Origin: Sulfurimonas sp. SAG-AH-194-I05
GTDB taxonomy: Bacteria > Campylobacterota > Campylobacteria > Campylobacterales > Sulfurimonadaceae
Direction of reading: 5' to 3'
DNA: 64,000 nucleotides
Assembly (NCBI RefSeq): GCF_029215955.1
Contig: NZ_JAEMVA010000004.1
Coordinates: forward strand, 25,693-89,692
The notes below the pieces were generated by a model. The model searched no databases and was not told the DNA's origin. It saw nothing but the letters and a program-made list of their open reading frames with translations. The position numbers and the translations under genes were made by a program. This document shows, in pieces, positions 1 to 8,431 of the stretch (positions are counted from its first letter, which is position 1; each line of letters opens with the position of its first letter).

Positions 1-1
1 T

Positions 2-424
2 GGAAATACTTTTGATATAGCCTATGGATATAGTGACCATACCTTAGGTATAGAAGTTGATGTAGCGGCAGTGGCTATGGGAGCAAGTGTTATAGAAAAA
101 CATTTTACCTTAGATAAAACGATGGAAGGTCCCGACCATACTGCGAGTCTTGAACCATACGAGTTAATTAATATGGTTCATTCAATTAGAAATATTGAGC
201 TTGCATTAGGATCAAAAGTAAAAAAACCTAGTAAAAGTGAAACTCCTAATATTGAGATTGCAAGAAAATCGATAGTTGCTAAAACTAGTATTTTAAAAGG
301 GAGTACTTTAACCGAAGCAAATATTACAATTAAACGCCCAGGAAGCGGAATAAATCCAATGCGTTGGGATTCTATTCTAGGATCTGTAGCAACAAGAGAC
401 TATAAAGAAGATGAGTTACTATAA
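2..424 (+). CDS. legI: N,N'-diacetyllegionaminate synthase, C-terminal part (cut by window edge)
   Basis: The reading frame is open from the first bases, so the start lies outside the window. It shows the NeuB-family signature GYSDHT (about residues 9-14 of the visible part) and then EKHFTLDK and GPDHTASLEP, followed by a C-terminal SAF (antifreeze-like) domain of about 60 residues. NeuB/LegI enzymes condense phosphoenolpyruvate with an N-acetyl hexosamine to make a nonulosonic acid. The choice of legionaminic over neuraminic acid is inferred from the PtmE-like guanylyltransferase two genes downstream. Its stop overlaps the next start by one base (TAATG), so translation is probably coupled. 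Confidence 0.9.
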   Translation, partial: GNTFDIAYGYSDHTLGIEVDVAAVAMGASVIEKHFTLDKTMEGPDHTASLEPYELINMVHSIRNIELALGSKVKKPSKSETPNIEIARKSIVAKTSILKGSTLTEANITIKRPGSGINPMRWDSILGSVATRDYKEDELL

Positions 425-1593
425 TGCCAAGAAAAATATGTGTAGTGACTGGTACACGAGCTGAATATGGTCTTTTGTATTGGCTTATGAAAGAGATTCA
501 AGAAGATAGTGACTTAGAATTACAGTTAATTGTAACGGGTATGCACTTAAGCCCTGAATTTGGATTAACATATAAAACAATTGAAAAAGAATTTAAAATT
601 CATAAAAAAATCGAGATGCTTCTTTCTTCAGATAGTGCCATAGGAATTACAAAATCTATGGGCTTAGCGCAAATATCTTTTGGCGAAGCATATGCAGAAT
701 TACAACCCGATATGTTAGTGGTTCTCGGTGATAGATATGAAATATTTTCTGCTGTAAGTGCTGCTATGATTGCAAATATTCCAATTTCTCACTTAAGTGG
801 AGGCGAAACAACGGAGGGTGCATTTGATGAATCTATACGTCACAGTATAACTAAAATGAGCCATCTTCATTTTACGGCAAATGAAGTATATGAAAAAAGA
901 GTTATTCAACTAGGAGAAGAGCCACAAAGAGTTTTTAATGTTGGTGGTATGGGGATAGATAATATTAAAAAATTAGAACTCCTTACAAAAGAAGCATTTG
1001 AGAAGTCGATTGATTTTTCCTTAGCATCTAAAAATATTGTAGTGACTTTTCATCCTGTAACTCTTGAAAACACTACAGCAAAAGAACAATTTCAGGAACT
1101 TCTTAGCGCTATAAATACACTCAAAGATACACATGTTATTTTTACCAAAGCAAATAGTGATACGGATGGGCGTATTATTAACAGTATGATAGATTCCTAT
1201 GTTAAAGAAAATACGAGCACTTCAATAGCTTTTACATCACTTGGTCAATTACGTTATTTGAGTTCTTTGCAGTATGTAGATGCAATGGTGGGTAACAGTT
1301 CAAGTGGATTAGCAGAGGCACCAAGTTTTAAAGTTGGAACAATAAATATAGGTGACAGACAAAAGGGTCGCATGATGGCTCCCAGTATCATTAACTGTGA
1401 TGCAACCAAAGAATCTATTCTAACAGCATTTGAAAAACTTTATACAAAAGAATTTGCTCAAATAATACAAAATACACAAAATCCTTATGGCAATGGTGGT
1501 GCGAGCAAGAAAGTTAAGGATATAATTAAAAATATATCTTTAGAAAATATCTTAAAAAAAACTTTTTACGATATAAAGGCATGGAATGATTGA
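424..1593 (+). CDS. legG: UDP/GDP-N-acetylhexosamine 2-epimerase (hydrolysing), LegG/NeuC type
   Basis: A 389-residue protein of the UDP-GlcNAc 2-epimerase family. Visible family motifs are TGTRAEYGLL near the N-terminus, LVVLGDRYEIF near residue 100, HLSGGETTEGAFDESIRH near 125 and GNSSSGLAEAPSF near 290. These hydrolysing epimerases release the free mannosamine-type sugar that LegI/NeuB then condenses with PEP. In the Campylobacter legionaminate route the substrate is a GDP-linked diacetyl sugar, and the same is inferred here from the neighbouring PtmE. It overlaps the previous gene by 1 nt and the next by 8 nt, so these genes form one operon. Confidence 0.9.
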   Translation: MPRKICVVTGTRAEYGLLYWLMKEIQEDSDLELQLIVTGMHLSPEFGLTYKTIEKEFKIHKKIEMLLSSDSAIGITKSMGLAQISFGEAYAELQPDMLVVLGDRYEIFSAVSAAMIANIPISHLSGGETTEGAFDESIRHSITKMSHLHFTANEVYEKRVIQLGEEPQRVFNVGGMGIDNIKKLELLTKEAFEKSIDFSLASKNIVVTFHPVTLENTTAKEQFQELLSAINTLKDTHVIFTKANSDTDGRIINSMIDSYVKENTSTSIAFTSLGQLRYLSSLQYVDAMVGNSSSGLAEAPSFKVGTINIGDRQKGRMMAPSIINCDATKESILTAFEKLYTKEFAQIIQNTQNPYGNGGASKKVKDIIKNISLENILKKTFYDIKAWND

Positions 1594-2632
1594 TTATAAG
1601 AAAGTACTATTAAAACATACATCAACGGTGAAAGAAGCTTTAGAAATTCTCGATAGTTCTGGTATTCAAATCGCTTTAGTTATAGATGATGAAGACAATT
1701 TTTTAGGAACTATCACTGATGGTGATATTAGAAGAGGTTTTTTGAAAAATATTTCTTTATCAGATAGTATTGAGACAATTATTTTTACTACACCAACTGT
1801 CTGCCAATTAGGTGATACGAAAGATGAAATACTTGCTATTGCATTAGAAAAAAAAATCTATCAGATTCCAGTTGTGGATAGTAATGGAAAACTTGTTGGT
1901 ATTGAAAAAGTAGACGAACTTTTACAAAGTAATAGCAAAAAAAATAAGGTTGTTTTAATGGTTGGTGGACTAGGTACTCGTTTACGTCCATTAACAAACA
2001 ACATTCCTAAACCAATGTTAAAGGTTGGGAATAAACCAATTTTAGAAACAATTATTTTAAACTTTAAAAAATATGGTTTTACAAATATAATTTTAAGTGT
2101 TAGCTATAAAGCAGAGATTATAGAAGAGTATTTTGGCAATGGAAAAGCGTTTGGTGTTGATATCCAATACATACATGAAAATAAACGAATGGGTACGGCT
2201 GGTGCATTAAGCCTTATTCGAGAAAAACTCACCGAATCTTTTTTTGTTATGAATGGTGATTTATTGACAAATATTAACTTTGAATCCATGATGGACTATC
2301 ATATATCTATCAAGTCCCATGCAACGATGGGTGTACGAGAGTATGATTTTCAAGTTCCTTACGGTGTTGTGAATGTAGAAAATGAAAATATTATGAGTAT
2401 AGAAGAAAAGCCGGTACATAAGTTCTTTGTTAATGGAGGTATTTATATCTTAAATCCATGTGCGTTAGACCTAATCCCAGACGATACATTTTACGATATG
2501 CCTACATTATTTGAATCAATAATTAAAAATAAGGGAAAAAGTATCTCTTTTCCTATCAAAGAATACTGGTTAGATATTGGTAGGATTGAAGAGTTTGAAA
2601 AAGCGAATAACGAATATAATGATGTGTTTTAA
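1586..2632 (+). CDS. ptmE: CBS-domain nucleotidyltransferase, probable glucosamine-1-phosphate guanylyltransferase
   Basis: 348 residues. About residues 1-120 form a CBS-domain pair (IDDEDNFLGTITDGDIRRG is a typical CBS turn). The rest is a sugar-phosphate nucleotidyltransferase with VGGLGTRLRPLTNNIPKPML near residue 130 and MNGDLLTN near 215. This CBS-NTase architecture is that of Campylobacter jejuni PtmE, which makes GDP-glucosamine, the first dedicated step of legionaminic acid synthesis; family knowledge therefore supports that pathway here. Position between legG and legF agrees. Exact nucleotide specificity cannot be read from the sequence. Confidence 0.82.
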   Translation: MIDYKKVLLKHTSTVKEALEILDSSGIQIALVIDDEDNFLGTITDGDIRRGFLKNISLSDSIETIIFTTPTVCQLGDTKDEILAIALEKKIYQIPVVDSNGKLVGIEKVDELLQSNSKKNKVVLMVGGLGTRLRPLTNNIPKPMLKVGNKPILETIILNFKKYGFTNIILSVSYKAEIIEEYFGNGKAFGVDIQYIHENKRMGTAGALSLIREKLTESFFVMNGDLLTNINFESMMDYHISIKSHATMGVREYDFQVPYGVVNVENENIMSIEEKPVHKFFVNGGIYILNPCALDLIPDDTFYDMPTLFESIIKNKGKSISFPIKEYWLDIGRIEEFEKANNEYNDVF

Positions 2633-3339
2633 TGCGTATGAAAACAGTAAAAACTTTTTTAGTAGCTATTCCAGCGAGAGGTGGAAGTAAACGTTTAGAA
2701 CGTAAAAATGTCTTACTCTTAAACAATAAGCCTTTGATTAATTATTCTATTGAAGCGGCCTTAGATAGTACGTATATTACTAAAGTAATAGTGAGTAGTG
2801 ATGATGATGAAATTTTAGATGTTTCTCTTAAATGCGGTGCAACTATTTTAAAAAGACCAAGAAGTTTAGCGACAGATACCTCTACAACATTTGATGCAGT
2901 AAAACATCTGATTGAAAATGCTCCCTCATGTGATTATATTGTTTTATTGCAAGCGACAAGTCCACTACGAACTACACAAGATATAAATGCCGCGATAGAA
3001 TTACTTTTAGAAAAAAAAGCAGATGCAGTTGTAAGTGTTTGCGAAATGGATCATTCACCTTTATGGGCAAATACCTTATCTGAAAATGCTTCTATGGAAG
3101 GTTTTCTTTCACAGGATGTATTAAACAAACGAAGTCAAGATTTAGATACTTTTTATCGTATTAATGGGGCTATTTATATTTGTGATACGCAAAAGTTTCT
3201 CAAAGAGAAAACTTTCTTTTTACGTGAAAATACATTTGCATATAAAATGAATCGTGAAAGTTCTATAGATATTGATGAAAAAATCGACTTCAAAATTGCA
3301 GAATTTATTTTAAAAGAAAATGAAAATGAAAAAGGATAA
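2632..3339 (+). CDS. legF: CMP-N,N'-diacetyllegionaminic acid synthase
   Basis: 235 residues of the NeuA/CMP-KDO synthetase cytidylyltransferase family. AIPARGGSKRLERKN near residue 13 is the CTP-binding loop; LLQATSPLRT and the late IDIDEKIDF are also family motifs. It activates the nonulosonic acid by transfer to CMP. Product choice (legionaminic rather than neuraminic acid) rests on the operon partners. The start overlaps the ptmE stop, and the end overlaps the next gene by 20 nt. An alternative ATG lies two codons downstream of the chosen start. Confidence 0.9.
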   Translation: MRMKTVKTFLVAIPARGGSKRLERKNVLLLNNKPLINYSIEAALDSTYITKVIVSSDDDEILDVSLKCGATILKRPRSLATDTSTTFDAVKHLIENAPSCDYIVLLQATSPLRTTQDINAAIELLLEKKADAVVSVCEMDHSPLWANTLSENASMEGFLSQDVLNKRSQDLDTFYRINGAIYICDTQKFLKEKTFFLRENTFAYKMNRESSIDIDEKIDFKIAEFILKENENEKG

Positions 3340-4312
3340 TTTATTTGTTATAGGTACACCCTTACAGCTTATTAATGCTATCGAAGCAATAGAGCATTTT
3401 CATTTAAAAAATAATATTTTAGTTTTAATTAACATGTCGAAAATGCTCAATAAAGAGCAGGTTGATGAAATACGTACTCTCCATGAATGGAAAGAAGTAA
3501 TAGAAATTCAAAATGGTAAAGGACTCAATTTTTTCAAATACTTTAGTATTCTTCGAAAATTAAGAAAAAATTCATATCAGAAGTTATTTGTTGCTAAATT
3601 AGAATCTATTTCCATGGCCATTGTGGCAAATATGGAAAAAGAACAAGTCTTTTTACTTGACGATGGTGGCATGACGGTTGGCATATATGAGAATTACTGC
3701 AAAAATAATTACAGAGTAGGCTATAAACGTAAAGATTACAGATTTTATATGCTAGGACTTAAGTTTAAAATTGAAGATACGATTCATTTATTTACCTACT
3801 ATGATTTAGAAGAGCATAACAATCAAGTTGTGAAGAATACAATGAAGTACTTCAAAACAAAGTATTACACATCACAGTTTATAGAAGATGAATGTATATA
3901 TTTTGTAGGTCAACCTGTAAATAATTTACTTAGCGAAGAAGTACATGTTGCAATTATAAAAAAGTTAATAGAAAAAAAAGAAAAAAAGATGGTTTATATT
4001 CCTCATAGAGGTGAAAGCGAAAATCATTTAAAACATTTACGATCTTTACCTAAAGATATCTTTGAAATTAAGAGTGTTGGAATGCCAATAGAATTGTACT
4101 TTTTAAAAAATGCTATACAACCAAAATATATATTTTCATTTTTTTCAACAGCCCTTGTAACATTAAAGTTGATTTATAATACATGTGAAGTTAAATATAT
4201 TAAAATTCCTGAAACATTAGAAAATAAAGATAATTTCACACTTGCATTAAAAAATTATTACGAACATTTAGATGCTAAAGATATACTTAGTTTAAAAAAT
4301 CTTGGTCTTTAA
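3320..4312 (+). CDS. putative polysialyltransferase/GT52-like nonulosonate transferase
   Basis: 330 residues, no membrane segment. The N-terminus (LFVIGTPLQLINAIEAIEHF) matches the opening of GT52/polysialyltransferase-type enzymes. A DDGG motif sits near residue 114, where these families have an acidic D/E-D/E-G motif. IPHRGESENHLKHL near 230 resembles their HP motif, but Pro is replaced by Arg after the His. It follows the CMP-legionaminate synthase with a 20-nt overlap, so the inferred role is transfer of CMP-activated legionaminic acid onto a glycan or flagellin. Very AT-rich and Lys/Ile-rich, like many surface-sugar genes. The family call is fair; the acceptor is unknown. Confidence 0.6.
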   Translation: MKMKKDNLFVIGTPLQLINAIEAIEHFHLKNNILVLINMSKMLNKEQVDEIRTLHEWKEVIEIQNGKGLNFFKYFSILRKLRKNSYQKLFVAKLESISMAIVANMEKEQVFLLDDGGMTVGIYENYCKNNYRVGYKRKDYRFYMLGLKFKIEDTIHLFTYYDLEEHNNQVVKNTMKYFKTKYYTSQFIEDECIYFVGQPVNNLLSEEVHVAIIKKLIEKKEKKMVYIPHRGESENHLKHLRSLPKDIFEIKSVGMPIELYFLKNAIQPKYIFSFFSTALVTLKLIYNTCEVKYIKIPETLENKDNFTLALKNYYEHLDAKDILSLKNLGL

Positions 4313-4341
4313 CCACATTTTAACCACTTTTTAGAGATAAT
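4309..4341 (+). promoter_or_regulatory. TTAAC-N6-TTAAC direct repeat and -10 box upstream of hemN
   Basis: TTAAC occurs at 4309-4313 and again at 4320-4324, an 11-nt period, followed after 11 nt by a -10-like GATAAT (4336-4341). The hemN start is 30 nt further on. The first TTAAC overlaps the preceding stop codon. An 11-nt repeat phase just upstream of a -10 box is typical of OmpR/PhoB-family activator sites. The same arrangement is seen at 28583-28598 (minus strand) and 58444-58473. Confidence 0.4.
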
Positions 4342-4370
4342 TCCTTAACTAAAATAGAGGGATTTTCCAC

Positions 4371-5738
4371 ATGCTAGACTTTGCAAAATTCACAAAATAC
4401 TCAAAACCTGGTCCTCGTTATACGAGTTATCCTACTGCATTAGAGTTTTCTGATGCTTATGGTTATGATGAATATATACAAAAAATGAAAGAACAAGATT
4501 CTTCTCGTCCTATAAGTCTCTACTTTCACCTTCCATTTTGTCGTAATGCGTGTTACTTTTGTGGATGTAGTGTTGTATTTACATCTAAAGAAGACAAAAT
4601 GCTCCGTTATATGGAGTACTTAAAAAAAGAGCTTGAAATTCTTTCTTCGGTACTTGATTGTAAGCGCGAAGTGATTCAAATGCATTTTGGTGGGGGAACT
4701 CCTACTTTCTTTAGTGCAGAGCAATTAAAAAAAATTATTGAAAATATAAAATCTTATTTTCCAAATTTTGTAGCAGATGCTGAAATATCTTGTGAGATTG
4801 ATCCTCGTCATATTGATGAAGCGCAAATGAAAGTGATGCATGAAGCTGGCTTTAATCGTGTAAGTTTTGGTATTCAAGACTTTAATGAAAAGGTACAAGT
4901 AGCAGTACATCGTGTACAACCGTATGAGATTACAAAAGAAGCGATGGATTTAGCAAGAAAATACAATATGGTTTCGGTTAATGTAGATTTAATTTATGGA
5001 CTACCGTTTCAGACTCTTGAAACATTTAAAGAAACGCTCACCTTAGCGTTAACCTTAAACCCTGATAGATTTGCTGTGTTTAATTATGCACATGTTCCTT
5101 GGCTGAAAAAAACTATGCGTAAAATCGATGAAACAACGCTTCCTAAAGCTGATGAAAAAATGCAAATCATGCAATACACTATCGACTTTTTAACTGAAAA
5201 TGGTTATAAAATGGTTGGTATGGATCACTTTGCAAAACCTGAAGATGAACTTTTTAAAGCAATAGAAAAAGGTGAACTTCATAGAAACTTTCAAGGTTAT
5301 ACTACAAAAGGTGGAGCAGACTTAATTGGAGTAGGGCTTACTTCTATCGGTGAAGGAGTTGATAGTTATAATCAAAACTTTAAAGATATGACTTCTTACG
5401 AAGAAGCTATTGATGAAGGAAAGTTACCTTTTGAGCGAGGTGTAGTTTTAACGCAAGATGATTTAATCCGTCAGTACGTGATTATGGAACTTATGAGTAA
5501 CTTTAAACTTGATATACAAAGATTTAATAAGTTGTTTAACATAGATTTTAAGACATACTTCGCAGACGCTATAAGAGCCTTAAAACCTTTTGCAGATGAG
5601 AATCTTTTAGTACTAAGTGAAGATTCTATCGAGTGTAGCGAAACAGGAACGCTTCTTATTAGAAATATCGCAATGCCTTTTGACGCATATATGACAAAGC
5701 ATGCAGCAAGTAAAAAAACTTTTTCAAAAACGGTGTAA
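4371..5738 (+). CDS. hemN: oxygen-independent coproporphyrinogen III oxidase (radical SAM)
   Basis: 455 residues, the usual HemN length. The radical-SAM cluster motif is CRNACYFCGC (Cys57, Cys61, Cys64, Cys66), the HemN-type CX3CX2CXC. It is followed by HFGGGTPTF and later by GVGLTSIGEG. HemN decarboxylates coproporphyrinogen III to protoporphyrinogen IX without oxygen in the cytoplasm, which suits heme supply for the nearby nitrate respiration genes. The N-terminal GPRYTSYPTA is also conserved in HemN. An AGAGGGA ribosome site precedes the ATG. It is followed after 1 nt by the GlpC-like Fe-S gene, a pairing also found in Helicobacter. Confidence 0.96.
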   Translation: MLDFAKFTKYSKPGPRYTSYPTALEFSDAYGYDEYIQKMKEQDSSRPISLYFHLPFCRNACYFCGCSVVFTSKEDKMLRYMEYLKKELEILSSVLDCKREVIQMHFGGGTPTFFSAEQLKKIIENIKSYFPNFVADAEISCEIDPRHIDEAQMKVMHEAGFNRVSFGIQDFNEKVQVAVHRVQPYEITKEAMDLARKYNMVSVNVDLIYGLPFQTLETFKETLTLALTLNPDRFAVFNYAHVPWLKKTMRKIDETTLPKADEKMQIMQYTIDFLTENGYKMVGMDHFAKPEDELFKAIEKGELHRNFQGYTTKGGADLIGVGLTSIGEGVDSYNQNFKDMTSYEEAIDEGKLPFERGVVLTQDDLIRQYVIMELMSNFKLDIQRFNKLFNIDFKTYFADAIRALKPFADENLLVLSEDSIECSETGTLLIRNIAMPFDAYMTKHAASKKTFSKTV

Positions 5739-5739
5739 T

Positions 5740-7023
5740 ATGAGTAAAATGATTAATGAAATTTTTAATTTTGATAGCACAGCAGATGACTGTGTAAAAT
5801 GTGGAAAATGTATTCCCGTATGTACCATTCATCAGGTGAATCCTGATGAGGTAACTTCTCCACGTGGTTTTTTAGACCTTTTAGGTGCATATAAAAGAGG
5901 CAATTTAGAGCTCGATAAAAATGCGAAAGATATTTTTGAATCATGCTTTTTATGTACGAACTGCGTAGATGTTTGTCCAAAATCAATACCTACAGATATG
6001 GTAATTGAGCAAGTACGCTCTGATATAGCAGATAAATTTGGAATCGCTTGGTATAAAAGAGCATTTTTCTTACTTCTTCGTCATCGTTGGTTAAATGATA
6101 TTGCTTTTAAACTTGGTTGGTCATTCCAAACATGTGGTTTTAAAATAAAAGCTGATATAAACTCCATGACTTCACGTTTTAACTTACCAATGCTAAAGAC
6201 AAATAGACTTTTACCAAGTTTAGCAAAAACCTCTTTTTTAAATGCACATAAAGAAAATATTGACAATGGTGGTACACGTCGTGTAGCTATATTTATAGGA
6301 TGTTTAGCAAACTATAATTTTAAAGAAATCGGTGACTCTCTTTTAGAAATTCTTGAAGTTTTAGAAATAGATGCTTTTTTAGCAAAAAGCCAAAAATGCT
6401 GTTCCGCACCTGCGTATTTTACAGGTGATTTTGATACTGTAGACTCCAATGCAAAGTTTAATATTGCGTATTTCGAGAGTTTTTCTCGTGATGTTGAGGC
6501 TATTTTAGTCCCTGAAGCCACATGCTCGGCGATGCTAAAGATGGATTATGAGCATTATTTTCATGACCAGCCAGACTGGAGAGCGAGAGCTAAGGTTATT
6601 ATGGACAAGGTTCACATGGCAACGGAATGGTTACATAACCATACAGAATTAGAATCTATTTTACGTACGAAAGAGCAAGATACTAAAGTCGTTACATACC
6701 ATGACCCTTGTCATGCACGTAAGGTTCAAGGTGTTCATACTGAACCTCGAAATTTAGTGCGACAAAATTATAAAATAGTCGAAATGAGTGATCCTAATGT
6801 ATGTTGCGGTTTTGGTGGTGTAACTATGCAGAGTGAAAAATACCATTTTGCAGAGGCAGCAGGAATTCCAAAGGCTGCAATGATTAAAAAAACAGGGGCA
6901 GATATTGTAAGTGCAGAGTGTAGTGCTTGTCGTATGCAAATTAATAACTCGATGCATGGTGCTGGAGTTCGAACAGTATTTAAAAATCCGATAGAGCTTA
7001 TTGCCGAGGCATTGAAAAAATAA
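5740..7023 (+). CDS. GlpC/HdrD-like Fe-S oxidoreductase (two ferredoxin motifs and CCG domains)
   Basis: I place the start at the ATG just after the hemN stop; an upstream ATG at 5701 would add 13 residues inside hemN. The 427-residue protein has CVKCGKCIPVC (Cys18, 21, 24, 28) and CFLCTNCVDVCP near 70 for two 4Fe-4S clusters. Two cysteine-rich CCG domains follow (QKCCSAPAYFTGD; HDPCHARKVQG with CCGFGG). This is the architecture of GlpC, LutA/LldE-like proteins and heterodisulfide reductase subunits, which pass electrons from a flavoprotein toward quinone. No flavin subunit is adjacent, so the partner is unknown. The stop overlaps the lgt start by one base. Confidence 0.83.
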   Translation: MSKMINEIFNFDSTADDCVKCGKCIPVCTIHQVNPDEVTSPRGFLDLLGAYKRGNLELDKNAKDIFESCFLCTNCVDVCPKSIPTDMVIEQVRSDIADKFGIAWYKRAFFLLLRHRWLNDIAFKLGWSFQTCGFKIKADINSMTSRFNLPMLKTNRLLPSLAKTSFLNAHKENIDNGGTRRVAIFIGCLANYNFKEIGDSLLEILEVLEIDAFLAKSQKCCSAPAYFTGDFDTVDSNAKFNIAYFESFSRDVEAILVPEATCSAMLKMDYEHYFHDQPDWRARAKVIMDKVHMATEWLHNHTELESILRTKEQDTKVVTYHDPCHARKVQGVHTEPRNLVRQNYKIVEMSDPNVCCGFGGVTMQSEKYHFAEAAGIPKAAMIKKTGADIVSAECSACRMQINNSMHGAGVRTVFKNPIELIAEALKK

Positions 7024-7814
7024 TGGAGTATTTTATTTGGGATGCTAATCCTGTCTTTATAAGTTTTGCTGGGTTTAGTATTTACTGGTACGGTATTCTT
7101 TTTGCAACTGCTATGATAAGTGGTTTTAGCGTTATGAATAAGATTTATTCTTATGAAAATAAGTCGATTGAGCAGCTTGAATCTCTCCAAATTTATATCG
7201 TGATAGGCATAGTTGTTGGAGCACGTTTAGGGCACTGTCTTTTTTATAATCCTGAGTATTATTTAGCAAATCCATTGAAAATATTAGCAATTAATGAGGG
7301 GGGACTAGCAAGTCATGGTGGTGGTATTGGTATGGCTTTAGCTACGCTTTACTATGCACATAAAAATAAAATAAATTATTTGTATCTTCTTGATAGACTT
7401 GCAATTCCAACTGCGTTATTTGCATTTTTTGTGCGTATGGGTAACTTTATGAATTCAGAAATTATTGGAGTTCAAACAGAAGTTCCATGGGCGATTGTAT
7501 TTTCAAAGATAGACTCTCTTCCAAGGCATCCAGCACAACTGTACGAGGCGTTATCTTATATAAGTATATTTATTATCCTTGGTCTTATTTATGTGTACAA
7601 GAAAGCAAAGGTAGCACAAGGACTTCTTCTTGGCTTATTTTTTACACTCATTTTTAGTGTAAGAATTGTAGTAGAATTTGTAAAAGTAAGACAAGCTTCG
7701 TATTCTGAAGAAATGCTTTTTAGTACAGGTCAACTTTTGAGTGTACCTTTTTTGCTTGTTGGTTTAGGGCTTATAATTATCGCATTATATAAAAAAGAGA
7801 AGAAAGTAGTTTAG
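7023..7814 (+). CDS. lgt: phosphatidylglycerol-prolipoprotein diacylglyceryl transferase
   Basis: 263 residues with about seven hydrophobic segments. Diagnostic motifs are GGLASHGGGIGM near residue 92, the Lgt signature RMGNFMNSEIIG near 138 and RHPAQLYEA near 165. Lgt adds diacylglycerol to the lipobox cysteine of prolipoproteins at the inner membrane; the NapB candidate at 13850-14509, with its lipobox-like sequence, would be a possible substrate. It is translationally coupled to the upstream Fe-S gene and converges with the DUF2062 gene. Confidence 0.95.
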   Translation: MEYFIWDANPVFISFAGFSIYWYGILFATAMISGFSVMNKIYSYENKSIEQLESLQIYIVIGIVVGARLGHCLFYNPEYYLANPLKILAINEGGLASHGGGIGMALATLYYAHKNKINYLYLLDRLAIPTALFAFFVRMGNFMNSEIIGVQTEVPWAIVFSKIDSLPRHPAQLYEALSYISIFIILGLIYVYKKAKVAQGLLLGLFFTLIFSVRIVVEFVKVRQASYSEEMLFSTGQLLSVPFLLVGLGLIIIALYKKEKKVV

Positions 7815-7835
7815 CTATTTTTAGTCTCTTTTTTA

Positions 7836-8324
7836 TCATCTTTCGTCTCTATGAAGTTTTTTATCTCTATCAACAGAACTTTTCCAAAAATAATTTACCA
7901 ACAAATACCCACTTACTGAACCAATGACAGAATAAAGAAATGTTCCAAAGTAAAGTGGGATAAAAATAGCATCTATATTTTCACTAAACCACTCAAGTGT
8001 CATCTCAACAGGAGCTATCTCAGTTCCTAATACAAAAGCACCAGTCATATATTCCATATAATACATGGGAGGCATTGTAAAAGGGTTGCTCAGCCAACAC
8101 ATTGCTAAGGCTATAGGAACATTAAACTTAAAAAATGGCATAAAGGCAAGTACTGCTAGCATTTGCATCGGCATAGGAATAAAGGCTATAAAAAGACCAA
8201 GAAATACGGCCTTGGAAACCATCTTTCTATTTGAAGAAAGATACTCTTTTGGAATTTTATACTTTTTTATAAAAGCGTCGAGTTTTGGATGTTTACTTGT
8301 TTTTTTTAGTGTTTTCCTAATCAT
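7836..8324 (-). CDS. DUF2062 membrane protein
   Basis: 162 residues. A basic N-terminus is followed by a hydrophobic region AVFLGLFIAFIPMPMQML and the proline-rich WLSNPFTMPPMYYMEY, both typical of DUF2062 proteins, then a second membrane segment near the C-terminus. DUF2062 is a small inner-membrane family without a firm biochemical role, often near glycosyltransferases. Here it is convergent with lgt and divergent from the helicase gene. Confidence 0.8.
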   Translation of the reverse strand: MIRKTLKKTSKHPKLDAFIKKYKIPKEYLSSNRKMVSKAVFLGLFIAFIPMPMQMLAVLAFMPFFKFNVPIALAMCWLSNPFTMPPMYYMEYMTGAFVLGTEIAPVEMTLEWFSENIDAIFIPLYFGTFLYSVIGSVSGYLLVNYFWKSSVDRDKKLHRDER

Positions 8325-8431
8325 AGTTTAATTATAACCCTAGATAGCTTAAGGTATTTATACTCTATGACTTAGATATTGTATTTATATGTTAAAATTC
8401 CATAATTTAAGTTTGAATTGTAGGAGATTGT

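Noticed and set aside
6768..7190. 140-residue open frame on the minus strand inside the GlpC-like and lgt genes
   Set aside because: It is antisense to two well-supported genes and has no domain pattern or ribosome site.
8065..8331. 88-residue frame opposite DUF2062
   Set aside because: Antisense to a protein with recognisable family motifs.
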